Of a DNA stretch of 15,340 nucleotides, positions 7,123-14,530 are shown one piece after another. The position numbers and the translations under genes are program-made. Location of the stretch: assembly GCF_001509485.1 (NCBI RefSeq), contig NZ_LLZI01000030.1, forward strand, positions 1-15,340. Direction: 5' to 3'. Within the stretch, counting starts at the first letter, position 1. Every line of letters starts with the position of its first letter. The DNA comes from Streptomyces sp. NRRL F-4489 (lineage in GTDB: Bacteria > Actinomycetota > Actinomycetes > Streptomycetales > Streptomycetaceae). Below the pieces are notes generated by a model. The model worked only from the letters and a program-made list of their open reading frames with translations, did no database searches and was not told where the DNA came from.

Positions 7123-7954
7123 CTTTGTAGCCCCTTGCCGCTTCCTCGATCATGGCCAGGGACGCCCCAGGCGGCAGTGCGGCGGCCCTGAGCAGATCGT
7201 ACGACTTCCGAAACTCCGTCACGAGCGCTGGAAAGTCGATGGTTTGGCCGGTGAACTCGCCCTCGACGTAGACCAATGGAGGTGCGTCGGCGAAGGTCAT
7301 GATGCTGGCCATGCCATGCATCAAGGTGTGGAAGCCTGCCGTTGCGGGGACGATCTGCAGAACGCTCCGGGTTGACCTGATGACAGCGAGGATGTGCTCA
7401 AGTTGCTCGGCCATTTCGGCGGGCGGGAGCACCGGGTTGCGAATGAGATCTTCGCGAAGGACCCCCCAGTAGTACGGGTGCTCCTTGCGTTTCCAGACTT
7501 CCGCGCGCTTCAGCCGCGCGCGTACCTTTTCATCGACCTCTTGCGGATCTCCCCAAGGCTTCGTTGCCTCGGAGAGCTTCCGCATGTACGCCTCGGTCTG
7601 AAGCAGGCCAGGGATGACGAACGGCGCCCAGTCCTCGATCGTCAGGGCCTGCTTCTCCAGGTCCGGGATCTCCGCGAAGTACCACGGGTGCCCTGCCCTG
7701 CGGGCCTTCGCCGCGTCCTTGCAGCGGCGTTCGAAGAAGCCGTCCGTCCCCAGCTTCTTGTCGGCGTGGATGGCCAGATCCAGTGGCATGCTGCGCTCGC
7801 CCCGTTCGATCTGGCTCAGGAACGAGATGCCACGGAAGGAGCCTTCCGCTAACTGTTCGAGGGTGAGTCCCGCTTTTTCCCGGTGGTAGCGCAACTCCGC
7901 GCCGTAGAAGCTCGGGACGTTCGCCGAGGGGTCGGGGTCCTTACGAGGAGGCAT
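7100..7954 (-). CDS. XRE-family regulator with DUF5753 (WhiJ/Scr1-type)
   Basis: This 284-aa protein has an N-terminal helix-turn-helix (about residues 16-70: ELRYHREKAGLTLEQLAE, FLSQIERGER) and a C-terminal DUF5753 domain (about 85-270) with the characteristic WAPFVIPGLLQTEAYMR. This architecture belongs to the large Streptomyces family containing WhiJ and the Scr1-type antitoxin-like regulators. It is 284 aa, normal for the family. The ATG at 7954 has GGTGAG upstream, a moderate ribosome site. It overlaps the DUF397 gene by 23 bp and diverges from the 73-aa orphan and ATPase genes with a 117-bp gap. It probably represses its own promoter, with the DUF397 partner modulating binding. The signal and regulon are not visible here. 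Confidence 0.93.
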   Translation of the reverse strand: MPPRKDPDPSANVPSFYGAELRYHREKAGLTLEQLAEGSFRGISFLSQIERGERSMPLDLAIHADKKLGTDGFFERRCKDAAKARRAGHPWYFAEIPDLEKQALTIEDWAPFVIPGLLQTEAYMRKLSEATKPWGDPQEVDEKVRARLKRAEVWKRKEHPYYWGVLREDLIRNPVLPPAEMAEQLEHILAVIRSTRSVLQIVPATAGFHTLMHGMASIMTFADAPPLVYVEGEFTGQTIDFPALVTEFRKSYDLLRAAALPPGASLAMIEEAARGYKDEAQQQD

Positions 7955-7982
7955 GTCTCACCGCCTGCTTGGTGGTTGCCCT

Positions 7983-8053
7983 TTGCGCAACGCGATTCCC
8001 TTCCAAAGTACGCACCGTGACGCCAGTCTGTGAGCGATTCGTCACATTGCGCA
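7983..8053. promoter_or_regulatory. Candidate operators in the XRE/orphan divergent region
   Basis: The 117-bp gap between divergent starts holds a palindrome TTGCGCAA (7983-7990), a second TTGCGCA (8047-8053), and an inverted repeat TGTGA (8029-8033) / TCACA (8042-8046) with an 8-bp spacer. GTGACG (8017-8022) also mirrors CGTCAC (8040-8045). These are plausible sites for the XRE protein or another dimeric regulator; which one, if any, is used cannot be told from the sequence. Confidence 0.35.
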
Positions 8054-8071
8054 CAGGAGAGTGAACGCGAA

Positions 8072-8293
8072 ATGGCCACCGCCAAGAACAAGGACAACCA
8101 CGACGACGCCCAGGCCACCGCCGAAGGGCTGCGGGAGGCGCTGCGGGCGCACGGGATCACGTTGCCGTCGCTCGGCGTCGATCTGCCGTCGTTCGCGGGC
8201 AGCTACCCGCCGCCGCTGGTCGCGCTCGGCAACTGCAACGCCGCGACCGCCCGCAAGCTCGCCGACGTACTCCGCAAGGCGGCGGCGCGGTGA
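8072..8293 (+). CDS. Small conserved-type protein of unknown function in the XRE/DUF397 module
   Basis: This 73-aa soluble protein has a charged N-terminus (KNKDNHDD), a predicted helix with LREALRAHGI, a Pro/Gly-rich middle (LPSLGVDLPSFAGSYPPP) and a C-terminal helix (ATARKLADVLRKAAA). I recognise no domain with a known function. ATG 8072 has AGGAGA 11 nt upstream; an in-frame GTG at 8030 is possible but lacks a good ribosome site and would lie in the operator region. Its stop overlaps the ATPase start in TGATG, so the two should be translated together. Its position opposite an XRE/DUF397 pair suggests it is part of that regulatory module, perhaps as a partner of the ATPase. Confidence 0.8.
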   Translation: MATAKNKDNHDDAQATAEGLREALRAHGITLPSLGVDLPSFAGSYPPPLVALGNCNAATARKLADVLRKAAAR

Positions 8294-8727
8294 TGACCGT
8301 ACGGCTGCTCGCCGTGCCGAAGGAGGTGCCCGTGCTCCGCCAGGCGGTACGGGCGCACCTCGGCGCGGCGGCGTCCTGCGAGGTCGAGCTGTGCGTCAGC
8401 GAGCTGGTCGGCAACGTCATCCGGCACGTCGGCGAGGGCACGCCCGTCACCGTACGGCTGCGGACGACCGGCGACGGGCGGACGCGGATCGAGGTGACCG
8501 ATCCCGATCCGCGCGCCCTGCCCGTTCTGCTGCGGGCGGCCGACGAGGACGAGAGCGGGCGGGGGCTGGCGCTGCTGGCCGCCGTCGCGCTGCGCTGGGG
8601 CGTGCGGCAGGAGGAGGCCAGTAAGACGGTCTGGTGCGAGGTGGCGGGCGAGCCGGCGGGGGAGCCGGTGGCGGCCGGCGGCCCGGCCCCTCCCTCTCGG
8701 CCCGCACAGGCGGCGCCCGTACGATGA
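8293..8727 (+). CDS. RsbW/SpoIIAB-like ATP-binding protein (anti-sigma-type HATPase)
   Basis: This 144-aa GHKL ATPase resembles the many stand-alone RsbW-type serine kinases of Streptomyces. The N-box is ELVGNVIRH (37-45, with N41 as the Mg-coordinating residue). The G1 box reads VTDPDP (68-73), lacking the usual glycine-x-glycine, and the G2 box is GRGLALLAA (89-97). The last 25 or so residues are a Pro/Ala-rich tail. I place the start at ATG 8293, sharing one base with the preceding stop (TGATG); a GTG at 8290 is an alternative. Such ATPases occur beside WhiJ-like XRE/DUF397 genes, but no sigma factor or anti-anti-sigma gene is adjacent, so the partner is unknown. The variant G1 box leaves kinase activity uncertain. 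Confidence 0.87.
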   Translation: MTVRLLAVPKEVPVLRQAVRAHLGAAASCEVELCVSELVGNVIRHVGEGTPVTVRLRTTGDGRTRIEVTDPDPRALPVLLRAADEDESGRGLALLAAVALRWGVRQEEASKTVWCEVAGEPAGEPVAAGGPAPPSRPAQAAPVR

Positions 8728-8806
8728 CGTGGACGTAACAAACGACTTCGCACGTCCGCGACCGGAGCACGGCCCGGACGGCCAGGACGGCACGGGGGGA
8801 ATACTC

Positions 8807-9970
8807 GTGGGCTTCATGGATCGCATTCGCGGCGAGTTCATCGACATCGTCGAGTGGACCGACGACAGCCGGGACACGATGGTGTGGCGCTTCCCGCGCT
8901 ACGAGAACGAGATCAAGATGGGCGCCAAGCTCATCGTCCGCGAATCGCAGGTGGCGGTCTTCGTCAACATGGGCCGGATCGCGGATGTCTTCGCGCCGGG
9001 CATGTACGAGCTGCAGACCGGCAACCTGCCGATTCTGTCCACGCTGAAGGGCTGGAAGCACGGCTTCCACTCGCCGTTCAAGGCGGAGGTCTACTTCGTC
9101 ACCACGCGGCAGTTCACGGACATGAAGTGGGGTACGCAGAATCCGGTCACGGTGCGCGACCCCGAGTTCGGGATGGTGCGGCTGCGGGCGTTCGGCGGCT
9201 ACGCGGCGCGGGTGACCGACCCGGCGAAGCTGCTGGCCGAACTGGCCGGTACGGACCCGCAGTTCCGCACCGAGGAGGTCGAAGAGTACCTGCGGCAGCT
9301 GATCGTCGGGCGGCTCGGCTCGCTGCTGGGCGGCTCGGGGATACCGATGCTCGACCTGGCCGCGCGCCAGGACGAGCTGGGGAACCGGCTGGCGAAGGCG
9401 CTGACCGAGGAGCTGGCGGCGTCGCACGGTATCTCGATCCCGAAGTTCGTGATCGAGAACATCTCGCTGCCGCCGGAGGTCGAGCAGGCCATCGACGCGC
9501 GCAGCCGGATGGGCATCATCGGCAATATCGACAATTACGCGCGGATGCAGGCGGCGGACGCGATCGGGGACGCGGCGAACAACCCGGGCGCGGCGGGCCA
9601 GGCGATGGGGATCGGGCTGGGGATGGCGGCGGGGCAGCAGATGGCGGCGGCGTTCGCGCCGCAGGGCCAGCCGCAGCAGCCGCAGCAGTTCCAGCCTCAG
9701 CAGCCTTCCGGTGCGCAGGCCGCCGGGGGCGGGGCCGTGCCGCCGCCGCTGCCGGGGCAGCAGCAGTACCAGTGGCATGTGGCCGTGGACGGGCAGCAGC
9801 AGGGGCCGTACGACCACGCGACGTTCACCGGGCACATCGGGTCGGGGGCGATCCGGCGCGGGATGCTGGCGTGGCGGGAGGGCATGGCGTCCTGGCTGCC
9901 GGTGGAGGAGATTCCGGAGCTGGCCTCGTATTTCCGGGCGACTCCGCCGCCGCTGCCGCCGCAGGCGTGA
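8807..9970 (+). CDS. SPFH-domain protein with C-terminal GYF_2-like domain (YdjI-like)
   Basis: This 387-aa protein opens with the conserved MGFMDRIRGEFIDIVEW and an SPFH (stomatin/prohibitin/flotillin) region over about residues 25-240, like the virion-core-like/YdjI family. A helical glycine/alanine/methionine-rich stretch (about 255-295) and a Pro/Gln linker follow. The end (322-376) reads as a GYF_2-type domain: QWHVAVDGQQQGPY, then AWREGMASWLPVEE. GTG 8807 is chosen because GGGGGGA lies 6 nt upstream; ATG 8816 is possible, and the longer frame from 8729 lacks conserved sequence. The family forms oligomeric membrane-associated scaffolds; in Bacillus subtilis YdjI links PspA to the membrane. 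The zinc-ribbon gene 81 bp downstream is probably co-transcribed. A membrane-stress role is inferred from homology and neighbours. Confidence 0.9.
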   Translation: MGFMDRIRGEFIDIVEWTDDSRDTMVWRFPRYENEIKMGAKLIVRESQVAVFVNMGRIADVFAPGMYELQTGNLPILSTLKGWKHGFHSPFKAEVYFVTTRQFTDMKWGTQNPVTVRDPEFGMVRLRAFGGYAARVTDPAKLLAELAGTDPQFRTEEVEEYLRQLIVGRLGSLLGGSGIPMLDLAARQDELGNRLAKALTEELAASHGISIPKFVIENISLPPEVEQAIDARSRMGIIGNIDNYARMQAADAIGDAANNPGAAGQAMGIGLGMAAGQQMAAAFAPQGQPQQPQQFQPQQPSGAQAAGGGAVPPPLPGQQQYQWHVAVDGQQQGPYDHATFTGHIGSGAIRRGMLAWREGMASWLPVEEIPELASYFRATPPPLPPQA

Positions 9971-10051
9971 GCGAACGCGAACTGACGATGCCGACGCCAT
10001 GCCGACGCCCACGCCGCCTGCCCGTGCCGCCTGTCAGGAGCCTGTGACCGT

Positions 10052-11332
10052 ATGAGCTATCAGCCGTACCAGCCGCAGCAGCCGTACCAGCAGCAGCCTT
10101 ATCCGCAGCAGCAGCCGTACCAGCCGCAGCAGCCGCCGCCGTATCCGCAGCAGCCGCAGTACCAGCAGCCTCCGCAGCCGTATCCGCCGCAGCAGCCGCA
10201 GTATCAGCAGCCGCCGCAGCAGCCGTATCCGCCGCAGGCGCCGTACGGGCAGCAGCCGCCGCCGCCCGTTCCCCAGCCGGAGGCGCCCCAGCCGGAGGCG
10301 CCCGCGCAGCAGACGTACGCGTGCCCGTCCTGCGGCTCGACCGCCGAGTACGCGCCGGGGACGAACAGCCTGCGGTGCCCGCACTGCCGGTTCGAGCAGC
10401 CGATCGCGCCCGTCAACCGGGAGGTGCGGGAGCACGCCATCGAGGAGCTGGCGACGCTGGCGCCCAAGCCGCGGGCGGCCGGCGGGCAGGTGCTGCGGTG
10501 CCCCGGCTGCGGGGCGGCGAACGAGACCGACGCGCTGTCGGGCCGCTGCCAGTTCTGCGCCACGCCCATGATCGCCTCGGCGGCCGAGGACCGGATCGTG
10601 CCCGAGGGCCTCGTTCCGTTCCGGGTGGGCAAACAGGATGTGCACGAGAATCTGCGCAAATGGGCCCGTTCCCGGTGGTTCGCGCCGAACAGCCTGAAAA
10701 AGGTGAACAACGCCGAGACCCTGTACGGCACGTACGTCCCGCACTGGACGTACGACGCCGCGACCACGACCTGGTACCAGGGCGAGCGCGGTGAGGAGTA
10801 CGAGGTCGGCAGCGGGGACGACAAGCGGACCGAGGTGCGCTGGTACCACGTGCGCGGCACGGTCCAGCGGTACTTCGACGATGTGCTGGTGCCGGCCGCC
10901 GGGAACGTCTCCGCCGACCGGCTCAAGGAGCTGGAGCCCTGGCCGCTGAAGCAGGCGGTGCCGTACCAGGAGGCGTACCTCTCCGGCTTCCGGACGCTGC
11001 GGTACGACGTCGAGCCGGAGACCGGCTACGAGCGGGCCCAGCAGAAGATGGCCGAGGTCATCCGCAAGGACTGCAAGGACGACATCGGCGGCGACCGGCA
11101 GCGGCTGCACTCGGTGGAGACCGCCTACGAGGCGGTGACGTACAAGCTGCTGCTGCTCCCGGTGTGGTTCGCGTCGTACGTCTACAACGGCAAGCAGTGG
11201 CAGGTCATGGTGAACGCCGAGACCGGCGAGGTCACCGGGGAGCGGCCGTACAGCCCGCTGAAGATCGCGTGTGCGGTGGTGCTGGTGGCGGTGGTGGCGG
11301 CGCTGGTGTACCTGCTGACGAAGCACCACTGA
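10052..11332 (+). CDS. Tail-anchored double zinc-ribbon protein with Pro/Gln/Tyr-rich N-terminus (YdjG-like)
   Basis: This 426-aa protein has three parts. Residues 3 to about 88 are low complexity, built from PYQPQQ, PYPQQ and QYQQPP units. Two zinc ribbons follow: C91/C94 with C109/C112 (CPSC...CPHC) and C150/C153 with C166/C169 (CPGC...CQFC). A conserved soluble region (about 180-400, including LYGTYVPHWTYDA and WYHVRGT) leads to one C-terminal membrane helix (about 405-422) ending KHH. The helix makes it a tail-anchored protein with its bulk in the cytoplasm. Homologues are often mislabelled as primosomal or helicase-like because of the zinc ribbons; I see no helicase motif. ATG 10052 follows AGGAG with an 11-nt gap. 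The upstream SPFH gene is its probable partner, recalling the Bacillus ydjG-ydjI grouping. Function is inferred. Confidence 0.88.
   Translation: MSYQPYQPQQPYQQQPYPQQQPYQPQQPPPYPQQPQYQQPPQPYPPQQPQYQQPPQQPYPPQAPYGQQPPPPVPQPEAPQPEAPAQQTYACPSCGSTAEYAPGTNSLRCPHCRFEQPIAPVNREVREHAIEELATLAPKPRAAGGQVLRCPGCGAANETDALSGRCQFCATPMIASAAEDRIVPEGLVPFRVGKQDVHENLRKWARSRWFAPNSLKKVNNAETLYGTYVPHWTYDAATTTWYQGERGEEYEVGSGDDKRTEVRWYHVRGTVQRYFDDVLVPAAGNVSADRLKELEPWPLKQAVPYQEAYLSGFRTLRYDVEPETGYERAQQKMAEVIRKDCKDDIGGDRQRLHSVETAYEAVTYKLLLLPVWFASYVYNGKQWQVMVNAETGEVTGERPYSPLKIACAVVLVAVVAALVYLLTKHH
10056..10317 (+). repeat. CAG/CCG-rich low-complexity tract encoding the Pro/Gln/Tyr repeat
   Basis: Short units such as CAGCCGTACCAGCCG and TATCCGCAGCAG recur with small changes over about 260 bp. 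They encode residues 3-88 of the zinc-ribbon protein. The near-identical codon choice from unit to unit suggests expansion by slippage or recombination, and the tract is likely to vary in length between strains. Confidence 0.75.
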
Positions 11333-11350
11333 GCGCTCGTAGCTGAGCGC
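11333..11350. terminator. Candidate hairpin between convergent zinc-ribbon and cseC genes
   Basis: GCGCTC (11333-11338) pairs with GAGCGC (11345-11350) around a 6-nt loop, beginning at the base after the zinc-ribbon stop. A second GC-rich stem, CGCCG/CGGCG, lies a few bases further right. There is no T-tract. The position between convergent genes supports a terminator role. Confidence 0.4.
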
Positions 11351-11415
11351 CGGTCGCTTCAGGGCCGGGGCGGGCGCCGTCGCGCGCGGCGTCCGCCGGG
11401 GTCAGCGGTCCTTGG

Positions 11416-12720
11416 TCAGCGGTCCGGGAGCTGGATGACCGGGAAGCTGCCGGTGGACGTCGGCGCGTTCTCCGGGAGCCAGAGGACCGAGATGGCGCCG
11501 GTGGAGCCGTCCGTCAGCTCGTCCGCGTTGCGGAAGGTCAGGCGGGCGCCGAGGACGCGGGCCTGGCCGACGGCGATGGTCAGGCCCAGGCCGTGGCCGA
11601 CGCCGGCCCGGTCGCTGCTGCCGGTGCGGAAGCGGCTGGGGCCCTCGCGGAGCAGCGCCTCGGGGAAGCCGGTGCCGTGGTCGCGGACGCGGATGACGCG
11701 GCCCTCGACGGTGACCTCGATGGGGGGTTTGCCGTGCCGGGAGGCGTTGGCGATGAGGTTGCCCAGGATGCGTTCGAGGCGGCGCGGGTCGGTGGAGACC
11801 TCGGCGTCGCGCAGGATCGTGACCGTCACCTGGGGGTCCAGGGTGTGCACGCGGCGCCGCACGAACTCGCCGAGTGCCACGTCCTGGAGTTCGGCGCGCT
11901 CGGCGTGGCCGTCGAGGCGGGCCACCTCCAGGACGTCCTCGACGAGGGTGCGCATGGCCTGGGCGCGGTCGCGTACCAGCTCGGAGGGGCGGCCCGGGGG
12001 GAGGAGTTCGGCGGCGGTGAGCAGGCCGGTCACCGGGGTGCGCAGCTCGTGGGCGATATCGGCGGTGACCCGGCGCTCGGCCTCGATGCGCTGCTGGAGC
12101 GCGTCGGACATGGCGTCCACGGCCCAGGCCAGGTCGTCGGTCTCGTCGCGGACCCGGCCGCCGCCGACCTCGTCGCGGATGCGGACGGAGGTGTCGCCGT
12201 CCGCGAGCTTCCCGGCGGCCGCCGCGGCCTTGCGCAGCCGCTTGGAAAGCCGGCCGCCGACCAGGACGCCGAGCGCGCAGCCGCCGACCACGACGGCGGA
12301 GGAGCCGATCAGCAGCGCCTGGTCGAGGTCGTCCAGCACCGCGAAGCGGTCGGGGAAGCGGTCGTGGATCGAGAGCACCCGGCCGTTGCCGAGCGGGGAG
12401 GCCGCCCAGACCTCGGGGGCGGTGCGGCCGGTGTCCTCCAGATACGTGGCGCGGACGCCCTTGGCGACCTCCTTGCGGAGGGGCTTGGGAAGCGCCGGGT
12501 CGTTGATCTTCGCGCCGAACTGGAGGCGGTTGGTCGACTCGAAGATCTTCTGGGTGAAGTTCAGGCGCTCTATCTGGACGTCGCGGCTGTTGTCGAGCAT
12601 CGAGACGCGGGCGGCGTTGTGCACGACAAGGCTCAGCGCCACCGCGACCAGCGCCCCGACGAGGGCGATCGCGGCGCTGAGTTTCCATCTCAGGCCCGTG
12701 CGCAGGGCCAGCCTGACCAC
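11416..12720 (-). CDS. cseC: Sensor histidine kinase CseC of the SigE envelope-stress system
   Basis: This 434-aa membrane kinase senses cell-envelope damage and phosphorylates CseB. It has TM1 (about 14-34), an extracytoplasmic sensor of about 100 residues (35-134), TM2 (about 135-157), a HAMP linker (158-215), an H-box HELRTP with the phospho-acceptor His224, an N-box RILGNLIANASRHG (N321 and N325), a G1 box DHGTG (347-351) and a G2 box GHGLGL (375-380). All catalytic motifs are intact. The start is best placed at GTG 12720, 8 nt after the cseB stop; no ATG precedes TM1 in this frame. It is the last gene of sigE-cseA-cseB-cseC, an order that identifies it strongly. The extracytoplasmic domain is smaller than a full PAS/Cache fold, in line with the CseC family. 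Confidence 0.93.
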   Translation of the reverse strand: MVRLALRTGLRWKLSAAIALVGALVAVALSLVVHNAARVSMLDNSRDVQIERLNFTQKIFESTNRLQFGAKINDPALPKPLRKEVAKGVRATYLEDTGRTAPEVWAASPLGNGRVLSIHDRFPDRFAVLDDLDQALLIGSSAVVVGGCALGVLVGGRLSKRLRKAAAAAGKLADGDTSVRIRDEVGGGRVRDETDDLAWAVDAMSDALQQRIEAERRVTADIAHELRTPVTGLLTAAELLPPGRPSELVRDRAQAMRTLVEDVLEVARLDGHAERAELQDVALGEFVRRRVHTLDPQVTVTILRDAEVSTDPRRLERILGNLIANASRHGKPPIEVTVEGRVIRVRDHGTGFPEALLREGPSRFRTGSSDRAGVGHGLGLTIAVGQARVLGARLTFRNADELTDGSTGAISVLWLPENAPTSTGSFPVIQLPDR

Positions 12721-12728
12721 CTCCGGCG

Positions 12729-13442
<714 letters not shown>

Positions 13443-13450
13443 GCGGTGTC

Positions 13451-14344
13451 TCAGCCCTCCGATCCCGTGGTGCCGCCCGTACCGTCCGTGCCATCGGCGC
13501 CGTCCGCGCCGTCGCTGTCGGTGCCGCTGTCGGTGGCGCTCTCGGGGGCGGCGCCCGGGGTCTCGTCGACGGTGGTCTTGCTGTAGTCGGTGTGATAGCG
13601 GTCGTACTCGGTGAAGCGGTCGTTCGCCCACCGGTACGTCATCACATCTTCCCCCGAAGGGCAGCAGACCTTGTCACCGGCGTCGTAGGTCTGCTTGGAA
13701 ACCTCCAGCTCGCCCTTGCTCACCCCGGCGTAGACCGACGGCTGCTCGTTCACGTACACGTTGTCATACCCGTCCCGGGCGCCCGGCCGCTCGCGGTAGA
13801 CGTACGCGCCGAGGCCGACCGAGTCCGCGCAGGTCATGACGTTGACGATGACGTCGGGGGAGTGGCCGCCGGTGAGCGAGGCGTAGGTCACCTCGACCGG
13901 GTACTCGTTCGCCGCGCAGGGCTTGGCGACGGCCCGCTTCACGTCCGCGCTCACCTTGGGGTCGTCCTTGAGCAGCCGGACCGCGTTGACCTTCTTGTAC
14001 TGCGCGCCGGGGCTGGGGGAGGGGGCGGCGCTGACCGCGCCCCGGGGGGCGGGGGTGCGGGGGGCCGCGCCTTCCTTGCGGACGCCCTCGCCGCCGGGGT
14101 TGCACCCGGCCAGCAGCAGGCCGAGCGCGGCGACGCCGGCGGTGGCGGCGCCGCCTCTGGTGAGGGCGGTGGTGGTGAGGCTGTTCCTGGGGCGGGGCAG
14201 GCCGGTGCGGGTCGGCGTCCGGCCGCTTGCGGTGCGTCCGCTTGCGGTGCGGCCGTTTTCGGTGCGGCTGTTTTCGGGCAGGGTGCGACCGCGCCTTGGC
14301 AGGCTTCTGGTCAGCCTGTATCTGGACAATCCGCTCCCGCTCAC
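13451..14344 (-). CDS. cseA: Lipoprotein CseA, modulator of the SigE response, with an unusually long N-terminus
   Basis: This protein is the CseA-type lipoprotein, which in S. coelicolor dampens the sigE response from outside the membrane. The lipobox LLLAGC places the lipidated cysteine at residue 81. The mature part (about 217 aa) starts with a Pro/Ala-rich linker, then a conserved region with KPCAANEYPVEVTYASL, MTCADSVGLGAYVYRERPG and CCPSGEDVMTYRWANDRF, and a Gly/Asp/Thr-rich tail. Normal lipoproteins have about 20-35 residues before the cysteine; here 80 are open, containing four pentapeptide repeats (ENSRT, ENGRT, ASGRT, ASGRT). No ATG or GTG lies between GTG 14344 and the hydrophobic core; TTG at 14329 is a possible start. 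The start is therefore uncertain, the identity is not. It sits between sigE and cseB. Confidence 0.88.
   Translation of the reverse strand: MSGSGLSRYRLTRSLPRRGRTLPENSRTENGRTASGRTASGRTPTRTGLPRPRNSLTTTALTRGGAATAGVAALGLLLAGCNPGGEGVRKEGAAPRTPAPRGAVSAAPSPSPGAQYKKVNAVRLLKDDPKVSADVKRAVAKPCAANEYPVEVTYASLTGGHSPDVIVNVMTCADSVGLGAYVYRERPGARDGYDNVYVNEQPSVYAGVSKGELEVSKQTYDAGDKVCCPSGEDVMTYRWANDRFTEYDRYHTDYSKTTVDETPGAAPESATDSGTDSDGADGADGTDGTGGTTGSEG
14223..14282 (-). repeat. 15-bp tandem repeat (four units) in the cseA 5' coding region
   Basis: Units at 14223-14237, 14238-14252, 14253-14267 and 14268-14282 follow the pattern CCGCTTGCGGTGCGG / CCGTTTTCGGTGCGG on the plus strand. The first two differ at one base and the fourth has diverged. 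Read on the minus strand they encode the pentapeptides ENSRT, ENGRT, ASGRT and ASGRT. The period is a multiple of three, so copy changes would keep the frame. Confidence 0.8.
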
Positions 14345-14530
14345 CGTGTCCCGCTCACCGCGCCGCTCGCGCGGCCGCTGGACCCGTCATACCCGCCGTG
14401 TGTGCACTACCTGCCGTGGCCCCCGTCCCGGTCGCCGCTCCCCGGCCGGGTGCCGGGCCCTGGGAGATTGTCGCGCGGGAAGCTGTGAGCCGGGCTGTGG
14501 GCTTCGTTACGTCACCGGGGGCGCCGCCGG
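14345..14530 (-). terminator. sigE-cseA intergenic region with candidate attenuating hairpins
   Basis: The 186-bp gap is much larger than the 8-bp gaps elsewhere in the operon and has no gene of its own. Two stems are visible: GAAGC/GCTTC (14479-14483 with 14501-14505) with an inner AGCC/GGCT, and CCCGGC/GCCGGG (14441-14446 with 14452-14457). In S. coelicolor most sigE transcripts end between sigE and cseA, with limited readthrough into the cse genes. These stems are candidates for the same role here; the exact site is not proven. Confidence 0.4.

Noticed and set aside
9988..10047. 19-codon reading frame between the SPFH and zinc-ribbon genes
   Set aside because: It has an ATG and a stop, but no ribosome site, and its start is created by an 11-bp tandem duplication (ATGCCGACGCC); the product is Arg/Pro-rich and looks like out-of-frame translation.
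10321..10600. Helicase or primosomal protein identity for the zinc-ribbon gene
   Set aside because: Only the cysteine pairs resemble such proteins; no Walker or helicase motifs are present, and the C-terminal membrane helix argues against it.
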